NCBI RefSeq assembly: GCF_000321225.1
Contig: NW_004450396.1
Location: 3,490,824-3,554,823 of the forward strand
Direction of reading: 5' to 3'
From: Odobenus rosmarus divergens
Lineage: Eukaryota > Chordata > Mammalia > Carnivora > Odobenidae
Length of the DNA stretch: 64,000 bases
Part shown: positions 18,983 to 29,458 of the stretch, piece after piece
How positions within the stretch are numbered: position 1 is the stretch's first letter
Layout of the letters: the number at the start of each line of letters is the position of its first letter
Translations under genes and position numbers: made by a program
Notes under the pieces: model-generated
Told to the model about the DNA's origin: nothing
Seen by the model: the letters and a program-made list of their open reading frames with translations, nothing else
Database searches by the model: none

Positions 18983-20050
18983 AAGATTGAAATGGCCATT
19001 ATTTCTTCTTTCATATTATGCGTATTTTTTTCAAACAGCAATGAAATTGTTAGGGCGTAAGTACTTACTAAGTTGTTTGGACCTAACTACTCACTGAACA
19101 GAATGGTGAGGTACGTCCCTGGGCTGAGGAGCACCAGGGAAAAATTACTGAGACACTCAGGGCACCAGGAACCGAGAAATCCTGGGATGCTCTGAGCTCT
19201 ATCCGAGGCAATAAGCAATAGTACTTTAGGAAATTCTTTGTTTTTTAACCTAAAGATCAGCTTAATTTTAGATAAACCTAGAAAATGTGGGTTTCCCTCA
19301 GTGGCCAAGTGGATTTGCTAATTCTTCAGACCTGATGAAACAGATTTATCCCCTTAATCACAGGATGGAGCTAGGCTGCTTCCAGTCTCCCCCAGGGACA
19401 GACCCCTTGCCACAAGTCAGAGAGCAGATGAGGACATATGTACTTTACATACAAGCTGGTTCATCAAAACAGGCAAGAGAAGAAGTCTGAAGTGGGAAAG
19501 CTCAGTTTTGTCAGATAAGGCACTCAATTCTCCGCTTAGGGAGGAGAGGAGGGCAACAGGGAGAAAGATCAGGGATGTTCCTGAGGGACGTCTGTCCAAA
19601 CAGAAACCCAAATCAACACAAGTCAAGGGAACTGGAAGTCCCTCCCGTGTACGTGTAGGCGTATACGTGTAGGCGAAGAGGATTCAGTGATAAAAGTGGG
19701 TGATAGGGAGGCTGGACATATAAAAACAACACATCTCCTTTATAAGAAACAAACAAAGCTGGTTGTATTTTAGCAAATAAGTTTGCATTTCTTTGCTGGT
19801 GAGGCTGAAGCATTTTCACATTTTTGTTACCAGATCGGAGGAGCTCTATGTGCATTGTCTTTTCACGGTAAGTACATTTTTAAAAGGTCCTTAAAAATGT
19901 AGCCTGTAGGAAAGGAATGCTTGTGACAGGCCTAGCAGGGGATGGAGTAGAGAAAGAACTCTAGGTGAGGATGGGGAAAATAGTTAATCGTTCCTATCGG
20001 TTTTCACCCATGATGAAAATCTTTTCTCTGGATTCTTGAGAGAGTCTGAT
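18983..20050. other. Unique sequence with a 14-bp tandem repeat
   Basis: No gene recognised. Two copies of a 14-bp unit ('gtacgtgtaggcgt' at 19649-19662, 'atacgtgtaggcga' at 19663-19676) form a small CpG-rich tandem. Confidence 0.5.
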
Positions 20051-20500
20051 TTTTTTTTCTCTTGCAAATGCCTTCACGCCTTCACGCCCTCACCCCCTTT
20101 CTCTTCCTGGCAAACCTGAACCACGGAGGAGATTGCACGCTTGCTTTGCCTTGGCTGTGCTGTGGAGAAGGGCCTGCTGGGGCAACTCCGCAGCCAGCTT
20201 GTCCACGGTCCCCTCAGAGGCACCCTCACGGACGCCTTGCAGACCCGCTGGGCTCCTCTAGAAAGCGAGCCCTCATTCTCTGCAACTTCATGCCTTTTCA
20301 TTCTCCTGTAAGGAACCACACACTCCCACACACCCACCACCCACTCTCAGCGGTGAATCACGTATCATGCTTCGGGGAGAAAGCTGAAGACATCAGTCAA
20401 GGAGCACTTTCCCTCCCCACCACCAAATCCACAGCGGCCTGTCTTCCCTTCTTCCTCCCTGATAAAAACAGCAGTCGGCTCTCCTCCTGTCAAAGTTGAT
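20051..20500. other. GC/CpG-richer unique segment
   Basis: About 13 CpGs lie within 20080-20380, with 'ttcacgccttcacgccctca' near its start. A 145-codon frame (20062-20499) covers it, but it has many Cys/Pro/His with no domain, and a minus-strand frame overlaps. It could be a non-coding exon or regulatory DNA; no support beyond composition. Confidence 0.35.
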
Positions 20501-20520
20501 CACAGGTCCACTGAATGCCA

Positions 20521-20606
20521 TACCTACCTACCTACTACCTCCTTCCTCCCCCCACCTTCCTTCCTCCTTTCTTCTTCCCTCCCCCTTCCCTCCCTCCCTC
20601 TTTCTC
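20521..20606. repeat. Pyrimidine-rich simple repeat
   Basis: Starts as (CTAC)n-like 'tacctacctacctactacct' and runs into TTCC/CCCT units to 'ctccctccctctttctc'. Accounts for the low-complexity open frames on both strands here. Confidence 0.9.
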
Positions 20607-21040
20607 AGCACACAGTCCAATAGAAGCTTCCTGCACACATCTCTATTAGGGCATACACAGACATACTGCATTATACTCCCACCCCTCCCCTGACTGGACC
20701 TGGTTCCCCCCTGCACCATGTTTTGCCATATCCATCAGAGGAAATTTCTCAAAGAGACCTTCTCTTCACATCTCTGTCACCCTATTATGTTGGAAGTGTT
20801 TATTAGAGGTAGAGAAAGCTCTCCAGTGTGTTCAGGTGTCTGGTGAAATGACCTCTAGGCTGAGAGTCCGGGACTGATTGTATTGAACATCTGTGGGCAG
20901 AAACCCAGGAATCTCCATTTTTATCAGGTGGTCTGGGTCACTAATAGGAATCCCATGGTAAAGACACAGGAATGTCTTTCTGTGATTGGCTGCAAACACC
21001 TTTAAAGCAATCAAATCTGGTTGGTCACCAGGACCTGGGA
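20607..21040. other. Unique sequence, possible old MER fragment
   Basis: 'acccaggaatctccattttt' and 'atcaggtggtctgggtcact' (about 20906-20941) are reminiscent of MER5-type hAT copies, but the match is too short to call. Confidence 0.3.
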
Positions 21041-21044
21041 AAAG

Positions 21045-21240
21045 AGATGAGGGAAGGGGGATAGGGAAGAAGTGCTTAATGTGTACAGGGGTTTTGTTCT
21101 GGGGTGATGAAAATATTTTGGAACTAGACAGAGGTGGTAGTTGTACATTGTGAATGTACTAAATGCCACTAAGTTGTCTGCCTTACAGAGGCTATTTTAT
21201 ATTATGTGAATTTCACCTCAATTTTAATAATCTACTGAGG
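21045..21240 (+). mobile_element. Old L1 (L1M) 3' end
   Basis: 'ttttgttctggggtgatgaa', 'aatattttggaactagacag', 'aggtggtagttgtacattgt' and 'gaatgtactaaatgccacta', ending 'gtgaatttcacctcaatttt', is the classical 3' UTR of old mammalian L1M elements on the plus strand. Confidence 0.85.
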
Positions 21241-21559
21241 AAAAAAAACCCTTATTTAGTGCTCTCTGCAGAAAATGCTTAAAATATTTTTCATGGGCTG
21301 CTCATCAGGGAATAAAATTATAATAATTAGTTAGAGGGAAAGGTAGGTTCTTATGTAGATGAATAGTCTAGAAGTTTTCTTGATAAAATGTTGGATCATG
21401 AGGCTTTATTTGTATCTAACTTGGCCTGGTGTCTATTATTTATTTGTATTGGGTCCCCAGGGAGGAAGATAAAACAATTTTTTGAGGTATATAAAAAAGT
21501 ATATTTTATTATATCTTGTTAACCAATTTGGAAAGCTGTTTGCCCTTGAGATACTAAAT
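21241..21559. other. AT-rich unique sequence
   Basis: Nothing recognised between the L1M end and the candidate conserved element. Confidence 0.45.
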
Positions 21560-21960
21560 ATTGAAAATCCTATATGAGTAAATTATATGAAACATGGAAA
21601 GAAGAAAAAAAGCTATAATTATTCAGCAATTTCCCGGGTATTTCAGCTTCAATTTCATGCCACCTCATTTTAAGATAGAGTTGAGCTGCGCTCTGGGGAC
21701 TAATTTGCACTGATAATGTGCTGTGCTTTAATGGACCCTCTGCAAAAGCCAAGGCTATAAGGGGGATCAATAGTGCATATACTTTACTAAGGCGTTTTAA
21801 TGCATTTAACCACATTTGGGTATTAGTCTTAATAAGCTTTCCTAGCCTTGACTGTTATTGCTCCTTAGAGTTTTAACAAGAAATACAGAATTGCATATTG
21901 TATTCCCATTAAATAAGCACATTCACATTAGAAATCATTACGGAAACTAATTATTTAGAA
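21560..21960. promoter_or_regulatory. Candidate conserved noncoding element
   Basis: Repeat-free, non-coding sequence of even texture. It contains 'ctaatttgcactgataatgt', 'gctttaatggaccctctgca' and 'gtcttaataagctttcctag', with TAAT/ATTA cores. Calling it conserved is a guess from texture; it needs alignment. Confidence 0.25.
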
Positions 21961-22103
21961 AAAGGAAAGCCACGCTACTGGTTGGAAAATCCTAACCTTA
22001 TATTTACAAGATATGAAAATACCCTTCATTCCTGGAGCATCTTCCCCAAAGCAATGTCTGAGTATATTTTTCCCCAATCCAAATCTGCTTTGCTTCTCTG
22101 CCT

Positions 22104-22187
22104 GAAGGTGAGAGAGTGCCTGCATGAACTTGATCTTCTCTGCAAGAAGGTGAGAGAGCATCTGCATGAACTTGATCTTCTCTAGGC
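22104..22187. repeat. 42-bp tandem duplication, two copies
   Basis: Unit 1 (22104-22145) and unit 2 (22146-22187) share 'gaaggtgagagag' and then 'ctgcatgaacttgatcttct' with only a few differences. The period of 42 is a multiple of three, so open frames on both strands run through it and look repetitive; I see no reason to call them coding. Confidence 0.93.
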
Positions 22188-22299
22188 TGGGAGGCTCCCC
22201 AAGGTTGACAGCGAGACCTGCAAGACTGGCCAGCAGATTGTTACAGGGTTGGACTCTTTCACTGGGTGTTCACTGTTGCAGCAATCATTGATCAGCCCC

Positions 22300-22435
22300 C
22301 GTACACTGGGCACTTTCCATCTCCCATCTTGTCCATTCCTCACAAAGAGCGATCCTCGCTTCACAAACAAAAAACAGTCCCCCCATCTAGAAAGTGGAAG
22401 CTAAATTTCAAACCTGGGTCGGTAAAGCTATTAAA
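22300..22435 (+). mobile_element. Probable MIR fragment
   Basis: 'ctgggcactttccatctccc', 'gtccattcctcacaaag' and 'gaagctaaatttcaaacctg' follow the MIR sense strand. It lies inside the longest open frame of the window (22266-22751, 161 codons), which argues against that frame being coding. Confidence 0.5.
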
Positions 22436-22839
22436 TCCTTTATTCTCTGAGGTGACAAACCCCCTCTGCTGGGAATTAGCAAAAGGAAAAGTCCCTTTCT
22501 CCCTCCAGACAAACAGGAATAAGACGGTCATGGCGGCTTCCTGTTTTGGGAGAGGTGGGGTGAACCTGTGCTCACTCACCACAGAGGGCCTGGGAAATGG
22601 GGGAATCTATGTTGGCCTCCTTCCTTGGAAGAGTGCTTTATTGAACCTGAGAAGAGGAGGAGACTCATTAAATTGGCTCCGTGACACCTGCTGGGAAAAG
22701 ATAAACACCCGTACAGTTCTCTGCATAGAGAAACACCAGAGCAGTAGTTAAGTGTCTCCCAATAGTCAGGGATGGGGGTGAGGGAAGGGAGCCCGATTTG
22801 AACTGACCTCTCAGATTTCTTACTCTAATTGCTATGCTA
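22436..22839. other. Unique sequence inside a 161-codon open frame
   Basis: The frame 22266-22751 continues through here, but no domain is seen, an opposite-strand frame overlaps, and its 5' part is MIR-like. I treat it as non-coding. Confidence 0.5.
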
Positions 22840-23340
22840 TATTTTCACTATATTGTTAAACATTAAAATGTCTCTTCAGCTTTTGGCAAGATGTTTTAAA
22901 ACATCAACATTCAATTTTCTGCCAATTAACAGTCATTTAATTTAGGACTACCTAATCGAGTTTTCTGATTTTAAGGTACTTAAGGACTAGAAACTCAGAT
23001 GCCATATTTTAGCCCAGAGCTAACTTTTCATAAGCACGCTATAACCTTTCTAATAGACCTTGAGCCACAGTGACTTTTCTTTGCAGGTGTAACTATAATG
23101 AGCTTTGATCGCTTGCTCAAGTGTATCCCCACCTGGTTTTGAATCTATAATGAATCATCAGCTGGAGTCCAAGTTGCCACCTTGGGAGGACAGCCAAGCA
23201 CAAAGGTCAAGGAAATTCCATCTTTGTCTAAAGTGGCCCCAGCAAAAATATCTCATTTAAAATCTGCTGGAAGTTGGTATTTTCTTTTCTTCCTAAATCG
23301 GTGCCTGCATTCTGATGAGCAGAGCAGAATGAAGAAAATG
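22840..23340. promoter_or_regulatory. Candidate conserved noncoding / enhancer element
   Basis: Repeat-free DNA with several factor-type motifs: 'gccaattaac', E-boxes CACCTG (about 23131) and CAGCTG (about 23160), and 'cacaaaggtcaagg' (about 23199-23212), which carries an AGGTCA half-site in an HNF4/COUP-like context. Motif evidence only. Confidence 0.28.
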
Positions 23341-23714
23341 TCGTTCCTATAACAGGCATCAGGATGGAAGAACCTCAGAAAGCAAAAAGACAATGTTACA
23401 TTTTAAATATTGGATTTTATGTCAGGTACTAGGGGCACGTTTTTTAATGTGGGACTTGATATGCAACCAAGGGACAGTTACATATCAGTCAGGATGGTAA
23501 TGAGTCACATCCAAGTTTGAGGTGTATGTATTTCTGTGACTAAGCTTTGTCCAGGTAGTTCTACAAGAAACTGCTTCTTATGGTCCTATAGACAGGCTTC
23601 AAGTTTCCAAAGATGTAACCACCCAAAATGTTCACTATAGCACAGCGTGTTTCAGTCAACCTTTCTTGTTTCATTGTAGTGATTGCAAAGAGCAAGCTAC
23701 TACATTTAGGTGGA

Positions 23715-23785
23715 GCTCCTGACATGTGGTTGAGGCTATAACAATGTTTGTTGAATGGATAAATGAATATATGAGTGAATGATAA
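23715..23785 (+). mobile_element. LINE-2 3' terminus fragment
   Basis: 'acaatgtttgttgaatggat' then 'aaatgaatatatgagtgaat' is the L2 3' end with its degenerate TGAA-type tail. Confidence 0.6.
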
Positions 23786-24044
23786 AGTGTGACAGAATCA
23801 ACCAAGTTCCTTTAGGGTCACACAGGCTTTTAAAAGGGGTTTTTAAGTTGAGTCCAAAAGTGCTCTCAAGGTGAATATGACTTCAATTTGGCTGGCAGAG
23901 TCACCAAGACATCAGTCAACCTGCCTCTTAGCCTATAGTAGAAAATCTCCCCACTTCCAGGTATGACCCTCTGAGTGGAAAGGAAAAGCCCCCTACATGG
24001 GATATTTTCATACATAGACGCAGCCAAATGCCAGAAATCCTTTT

Positions 24045-24169
24045 TTTTTAAAGTAGGCTCCACATCTAACGTGGAGTCCGACGCCGGGCTTGAACTCATG
24101 ACCCTGAGATTTAGACCTGAGCTGAGATCAAGAGTCAGATGCTTAATTGACTGAGCCACCCAGGCGCCC
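24045..24169 (-). mobile_element. Can-SINE, older subfamily, 14-bp TSD
   Basis: Reverse-strand order: T-run, 'aaagtaggctccacatctaa', 'gaactcatgaccctgagatt', 'gactgagccacccaggcgcc'. It lacks the CT-rich middle of young copies and has the 'aagtaggctccac' form of older ones. The TSD ccagaaatcctttt is at 24031-24044 and 24170-24183. Confidence 0.95.
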
Positions 24170-24344
24170 CCAGAAATCCTTTTAAAAGGACTTCCCATGA
24201 ATCGAAGAAGGTACTGTAGAAGCTAGAAGCTCTGGCTTTCCTATGTGATTGAGCCACCACGAGGAGATTCATAATCACCTAAGCAGGCACTAAATCCTTA
24301 AAACTGAACATGTGGGGTGTGACTGTAATAGAAACCATATCATG

Positions 24345-24575
24345 GGCTTTGTAATCAGAGTTTTAGGGTTTGAATACAGCACAATTACTAGCTTTGACTC
24401 CTTTTTTTTTTTTTTTTTGCTATGACTCTATTTAACCTCTTTGAGACTCAGTTTCTTCTGTGTAAAATGAAGGTAATAAAAATCTATCTTATAGAAGGGT
24501 GAAATAACGTGTAAAATGACTAGCACAATACTATTCTCCTAGCAATTGTTTGATAAACACTAACTAGTGACATTA
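24345..24575 (-). mobile_element. MIR SINE with an internal T-run
   Basis: 'ggtttgaatacagcacaatt', 'aacctctttgagactcagtt', 'tcttctgtgtaaaatgaagg' and 'actagcacaatactattctc' follow the reverse-strand MIR. A T18 run at about 24401-24418 is inserted in it. Confidence 0.75.
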
Positions 24576-24639
24576 TTAAACAGATACACTTGCTACCTTG
24601 AAATATTCATTTTCTGCCTCTAGACTTTAGACAATCACA

Positions 24640-24775
24640 CAGTGTTTATTGTGCAGCTACTATATGCCAGAAGGATGCTAGGTATCACACAGAAATTGTT
24701 GACTAAACAGGTATGGCCCCTTGTTCCAATAAAGTTTATACTTCAGGAAGGAAGATGGACATTAAACCAGTAATC
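24640..24775 (-). mobile_element. LINE-2 3' region
   Basis: 'tgtttattgtgcagctacta', 'tatgccagaaggatgctagg', 'ccttgttccaataaagttta' and 'gatggacattaaacc' are the reverse strand of the L2 3' UTR. Confidence 0.75.
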
Positions 24776-27227
24776 TTTAGGCAGAAAAAGATCAGAAAAT
24801 GTGAAATGACCATCAGTGATCCAACAATCCAAGCTTTATTATTTTGAACTATTTGAACCCTTGCCTTTCCTTATCCTCTGTCTCTTCCCATGGACTGTAG
24901 GGAACTTCAAAAGAAATGTCCTACTCTCCACCGCTCTAGTCTTAATAATTTTTGAAGTTACAGGCCTTAAGAGAGGACAATTCAATGTATTAATTAATAT
25001 TCTTCTTGCAGAGAATAGAATCTTCTCTGGCTAAGCAGAATGGCATGGACCAGGGGGTATCAATAATTCCCCGGCTATTGGGAGTTGTGAGGAAATGGAT
25101 CTAAGCTGAGTTACCAGGCATGATCCCCTAGCCACCCTGTAGAACCAGGCCATTAAGAGTGATGGTCACCTGTACACTGAGCAAGAAACTATCAAATCAA
25201 GAAGTTGCCACCTCAGCTTCCTCAGACCCAGGACTCTTGGCTCTAGTCTGCACTGGCACAGTGAGAACCCTGGACCTGCCCTTTCCCCCATGTGACTTGG
25301 TTCTGAATCAACGTCTTGTGTGAACACATTGAATTGGAGGTTCCCCAATCACATACAGAATGGCACCATAAGTCACACCTGGGAAATGTGGTTTTAGCTT
25401 TTCGGACTCAGCACTGCTCAATGGGCCTGGAGTGGAGGGAGAATGAGGTAAACCACAGGAACCATCACCAAGTTGTCGGTAAGGGCAAAACTTTCAGTTG
25501 AACAAGGGCATCTCTTTTTAAGGAGAAGAATAGATTCTTTTGCATCTCCAACCTGTTCGTTGGCTCCATGACAACGGAGCTACCCATTTTAACTGTTCAG
25601 CACCCTAGTTCAGCTCGACCTACAATAAGTAGAATAGAATAGATGTTAAGTAATTCTACTGCTCTGGTAATCTTTATTTTTAATTTTTTTTCAAATGCCT
25701 GACCTTGGATAGGATGTTTATTAAGAGAAGGCTACCCATGGCTGGCATCAGGTTTCCTGATGTGCCATGGAGTTTCACTATTGGCTTTGCCATTTGCGGG
25801 TCAATGTGGCTTGCAGGCAGAGCTGATGAAATGGGTCCAGAAACGGAATGTAACATCTGTGACCAATTCAGACCTTTCAACATGATGATCTGTTTATCAG
25901 AAACCAAAGCTGCTAAAAAGAAAGTACAAAAAGAAGGGAAAAAAATCTAAAAAGCCAACTATTCATTATAAGTTTGAAAACAATCTGTGTGTGGGCGTGC
26001 CTGTGTGTGTGTGTGTGTGTGTGTATGTGTGGACCACATGTTAAAAAACAAATTAGAGTGTGGTGCACGTTGATTGGGGTGACTAACCTTCCAGATTTAC
26101 CCAGGACCCAGGCAGTTTCCTGAAACATGGGACTTCCAGTGCTAAACAAGGACACTCTTGGGCAAATCAGGCTGGTTGGTAACAATAATGCATCCTTAGA
26201 CATAGAGATCCTGTAGCCTGTGGTCTGAACTTCAGTGTTGCCAAACATTACAAGAAGTCGCAAACTGTTGGACCATAGATTCAGCCAATAGGGTGTCTAT
26301 TTTTAAAAATTTGTTGCCAGCATTTAAAAACAGAGAGACTTTCACCAAAATGGACATGTCCAACTCTTCTTGATACTACTCTTGATGATGATGCTTAATC
26401 CAGAAATGCTAGGTATTCGCACGTGATTTCTGTGCTCCAGGGTGGGAAATACAGTATTCCATTTGTCACCATCTCTGTCATTCCCTATTGTCTTAACTGT
26501 TACTGAGCCTCAAGTCAGCTGTCATTTATCATCTTGCCTGTGCTGTTGCTTTTCTTATAAATGGGAAGCATGAATTTTTTATACATTGCCATAAAGAAAT
26601 AAGAAAATGAAATATAACTGAGAAGGCCATGCATTTCAAGAGCGTGTGGAAGAGTACATTTTTCTTGGAGCCGACCTCCTTCTCACATTTACAGCACCTG
26701 CCTGACCTCCGTAGGCACTGCTTTGTGGCACCTGCTCCAAGGAAGAGAATTTAGTGGACAAAATAACTTCCCTGATTAGTCTTTAATGAATACTGTACTC
26801 CTTAATAGAGAAGTTAAAATGCTCCTTTTCATATCATGCAGTCATCTAAACATGTTTTCAAAGACTTTTTATTGACATGAAACCCATTTATGATGAGGAA
26901 ATAAACAAAAGATGGACACAGTATTGTAAATATATAGTCTGCATATACCTGCATTTATAGTAAAATACCAGTTAGATAACAAACATGTACATGCAGGGAA
27001 AAAACTGGAAGGAAACACACCAAGCATTAACACTCCAAAGGGGAAGAATCTCCCCTACCATACATATTCACCTATTGACCGCATATGAACAAACTTTGCC
27101 AGGCTTACTATAAGTAAATGCCAAACTTCCCAAAGGTCTTTATTAGAATCCCCATTATCATCTTGCCCTCATTCAGAAAATTCAAAAGACGAGAAGTCCA
27201 AAGTTAGAGGTCAGGAGTTGATAAAAT
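24776..27227. other. Mostly unique sequence with a (TG)n microsatellite
   Basis: A (TG)n tract is at about 26002-26034. A frame at 25705-25950 (81 codons, hydrophobic middle, Lys-rich end) is followed closely by an A-rich stretch, but no family is recognised and no TSD is seen. No clear interspersed repeat is otherwise identified. Confidence 0.45.
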
Positions 27228-27548
27228 GTTCCTGTAAAGAACTATAGGGTAAGTAGTTTTGGCTTTGCAGACCATGTGGTCTCTGCCCGGCTGCTGACTT
27301 CTGCAGTGAAAGTACGGAAGCAACCACACACAATAAACACATCATGAATAAGGGTGCGTGGGTGCCAATAACAATTTCTATGGACACTGACCTTTTAATT
27401 TCATATAATTTCGATGTTCACAACATATTTTTCTTTTGATTTTTTTCCCCAACAACTAAAAAATATACACAACAGTCTTAGCTCATAGGCTACACAAAGA
27501 CAGGTGGTGGGTCAGATTTGATCTTCTGGCTCTGCTTTGCTGACTGGT
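27228..27548. mobile_element. Old MER-type element, near full length (sibling at 7741-7872)
   Basis: 'aagtagttttggctttgcag', 'accatgtggtctctgc', 'aagcaaccacacacaataaa' and, at the other end, 'gacaggtggtgggtcagatt', fit the widespread MER element whose start reads 'gtaaagggccagatagtaaa' in typical copies. Divergence is high. Confidence 0.65.
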
Positions 27549-28217
27549 GTTACAGATCCTCGGTGTTTCCACCCACGTAGGCTGAAGGTTCATGGGTCCT
27601 GGCAAGCTGTACAAGTAACTTATGGGATTACAGTGTATTATTAGGATCTCTCCTATGGAAACAAATATTATTACACAAAGATGATGCAGCCCCAGAACAG
27701 TATGGTGACTCTATTTAGATTATAGACCAAGTGTCCATGGTGGGAGTGAAGTGTGGATTCACATCTGGTAAGCAAAATGGCATGTTCACAACTGACTCAT
27801 GCAAATACTGTCCCACTTAATAATTACATTTGGAAGAGCACACAGTGGAAATTCACTTGGAGGAAACATTTCTCCTGCAGACAGGGTGGTAGCATTATTC
27901 ATCAGGGTGTTATGTCATTGACTGATGGTTTGTATGGACAGTGAAATTGATTAAGCTACTTTAATTTTCACTAGTTATAAATTGTTTCATAATAAAGGGC
28001 AGAGAGAGAAGTTAAGCGTCCTGGGAGTGACAGAAGAAATTTTCCCAGCTTTGCTCCCAGGGCCATGGGCTGCTGGGCCTTAGCGGCAAAGAAATAAGAC
28101 TGCTTATTTTTAGGAAGATAGTTTCTATCATGCTGATTGGCAAGGAAAAGCCTCTCCTGCAGGTATGAGTAGAACACTGCAGATTCTCCTTTACCTTTCC
28201 TGGTAATGTTTCTAAGT
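27549..28217. other. Unique sequence, no feature recognised
   Basis: Short open frames only (27753-27944 plus, 27971-28225 minus). No repeat family identified. Confidence 0.45.
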
Positions 28218-28375
28218 GGAGTCATACATCAGAAACACCTGTTATCATGTGGACGCCTGAGGCCCTCCCCAGAGCTCCTACTGAATCAGAAGGTCTGGGG
28301 TGGGACCCCGGATTCTGACTTTCAGCAGGTGATTATTATGCCCATTAGAAGGCTAGGGGTAAACCTGTAGAGGCT
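28218..28375. mobile_element. MER5-type hAT-Charlie element
   Basis: 'catcagaaacacctgttatc', 'cctactgaatcagaaggtct', 'ggggtgggaccccggattct' and 'cagcaggtgattattatgcc' are MER5 landmarks. Confidence 0.8.
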
Positions 28376-29286
28376 TCTATTGCCTCAGAATAAAGTGTCC
28401 AGGGCTTTGCTTCCTGGCTAGATTTGGGGGGATAGGACCTTCTCGAGAGGCTGAGAATCCCATGCCTGAAGGTGGGGTAACAATAGTGGAAGCTCCCCTA
28501 CCTGTCACAGTCTCTCCCTCCTTTCTTGTCATCTATGAAGACACTGCCCACCTCCCTGTTCCTCAGTTTCCCTGACCTTCGATAAGCTTCCGCTTTCCCA
28601 GATGTCAGACAGGGATGCTCAAGCAGCCTCTACTCTCAACCCTGCAAAAGCCATAGAGGATGGCTACAGCAAGAGCCTGGTGAACTTTTAGGAATAAGGC
28701 AAAGAGAAAACACAGAGAACAAAGCACAGAGTAGTAGCTCAATAAAATATCCGACCACACACTAATGACTAACAACCACAGGGCTACCCAAGTTAGTCTG
28801 ACAAATGGTGAGCTGATTCAGAAAGCCAGCCAGCCAGAGAGTGGTCAGTGAGGAGAGGTAGTGGGTGGTCAAGAGCTGCCTGAAGATTGGACTATTGTAC
28901 TCACCTTCTCCCCACAGCCAAAACTTTCAGTTGTTGCCGGAAAGAGCTCCCTACATTGTAGGGGCCAGTTCTACTTGAGGCATGAGGGACCGAGGGCCCC
29001 AGTTCTCATAAAGATCCTGCCTTTCGTATTGCTGGTGCACAATGCTCTGCTTCTTAATTCACATTAGCCCCCAGCATCTGTAATTTTGGGTGCTGCCTTG
29101 ATCGTTTCTCGATTGTATGTTAGAGTCTGGCTCTGACCCCATTCTTTCTCCATGATGACAGAGTTCCCCCAAAGCAAACCCTCTCTGAATCCACCTGCTC
29201 CTGAATTCTTTGCTGCTACCTAAACCATTTCCTTACCTAGACTCCTGTATATTGGCTTTTGCTCACTTCTAGTAACCACCCAGGTC
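28376..29286. other. Unique sequence, no feature recognised
   Basis: Moderately GC-rich, with short frames only (28861-29067, 68 codons). It separates two MER5-type copies. Confidence 0.45.
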
Positions 29287-29458
29287 CAGTGGTTCTGAAA
29301 CTTAAGCGTGCTTCAGAATCCCCTGGAGAGCCTGTTAAAAAAACAGATCATTGGGCTCCAACTCTGATTTTTCTGGTTGTGCAGGCCTGAGGGTGGGGTC
29401 AGGAAACTTGCATTTCTAACCCAGGTGATGTCGGGCCCCACACTTTGAGAACTACCAC
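29287..29458 (+). mobile_element. MER5A-like hAT-Charlie element, nearly full length
   Basis: Begins 'cagtggttctgaaacttaag' and ends 'cactttgagaactaccac', with 'cttgcatttctaacccaggt' inside, so both termini of MER5A are present. About 170 bp. The 8-bp duplication expected for hAT is no longer readable. Confidence 0.88.

Noticed and set aside
20062..20499. 145-codon open frame as a new gene
   Set aside because: The composition follows GC-rich DNA; no domain or plausible splice structure was seen. Kept only as a composition finding.
22266..22751. Longest open frame (161 codons, plus)
   Set aside because: Its 5' part is MIR-like, another frame overlaps on the minus strand, and the translation has no domain or low-complexity protein feature. 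Length is within chance for 64 kb.
25705..25950. 81-codon frame with Lys-rich end next to an A-rich stretch, as a processed pseudogene
   Set aside because: No parent protein recognised and no TSD found on either side.
26002..26034. (TG)n, (GT)n, (TAA)n and CT/GA tracts as CRISPR-like or other arrays
   Set aside because: They are ordinary eukaryotic microsatellites without spacer structure.
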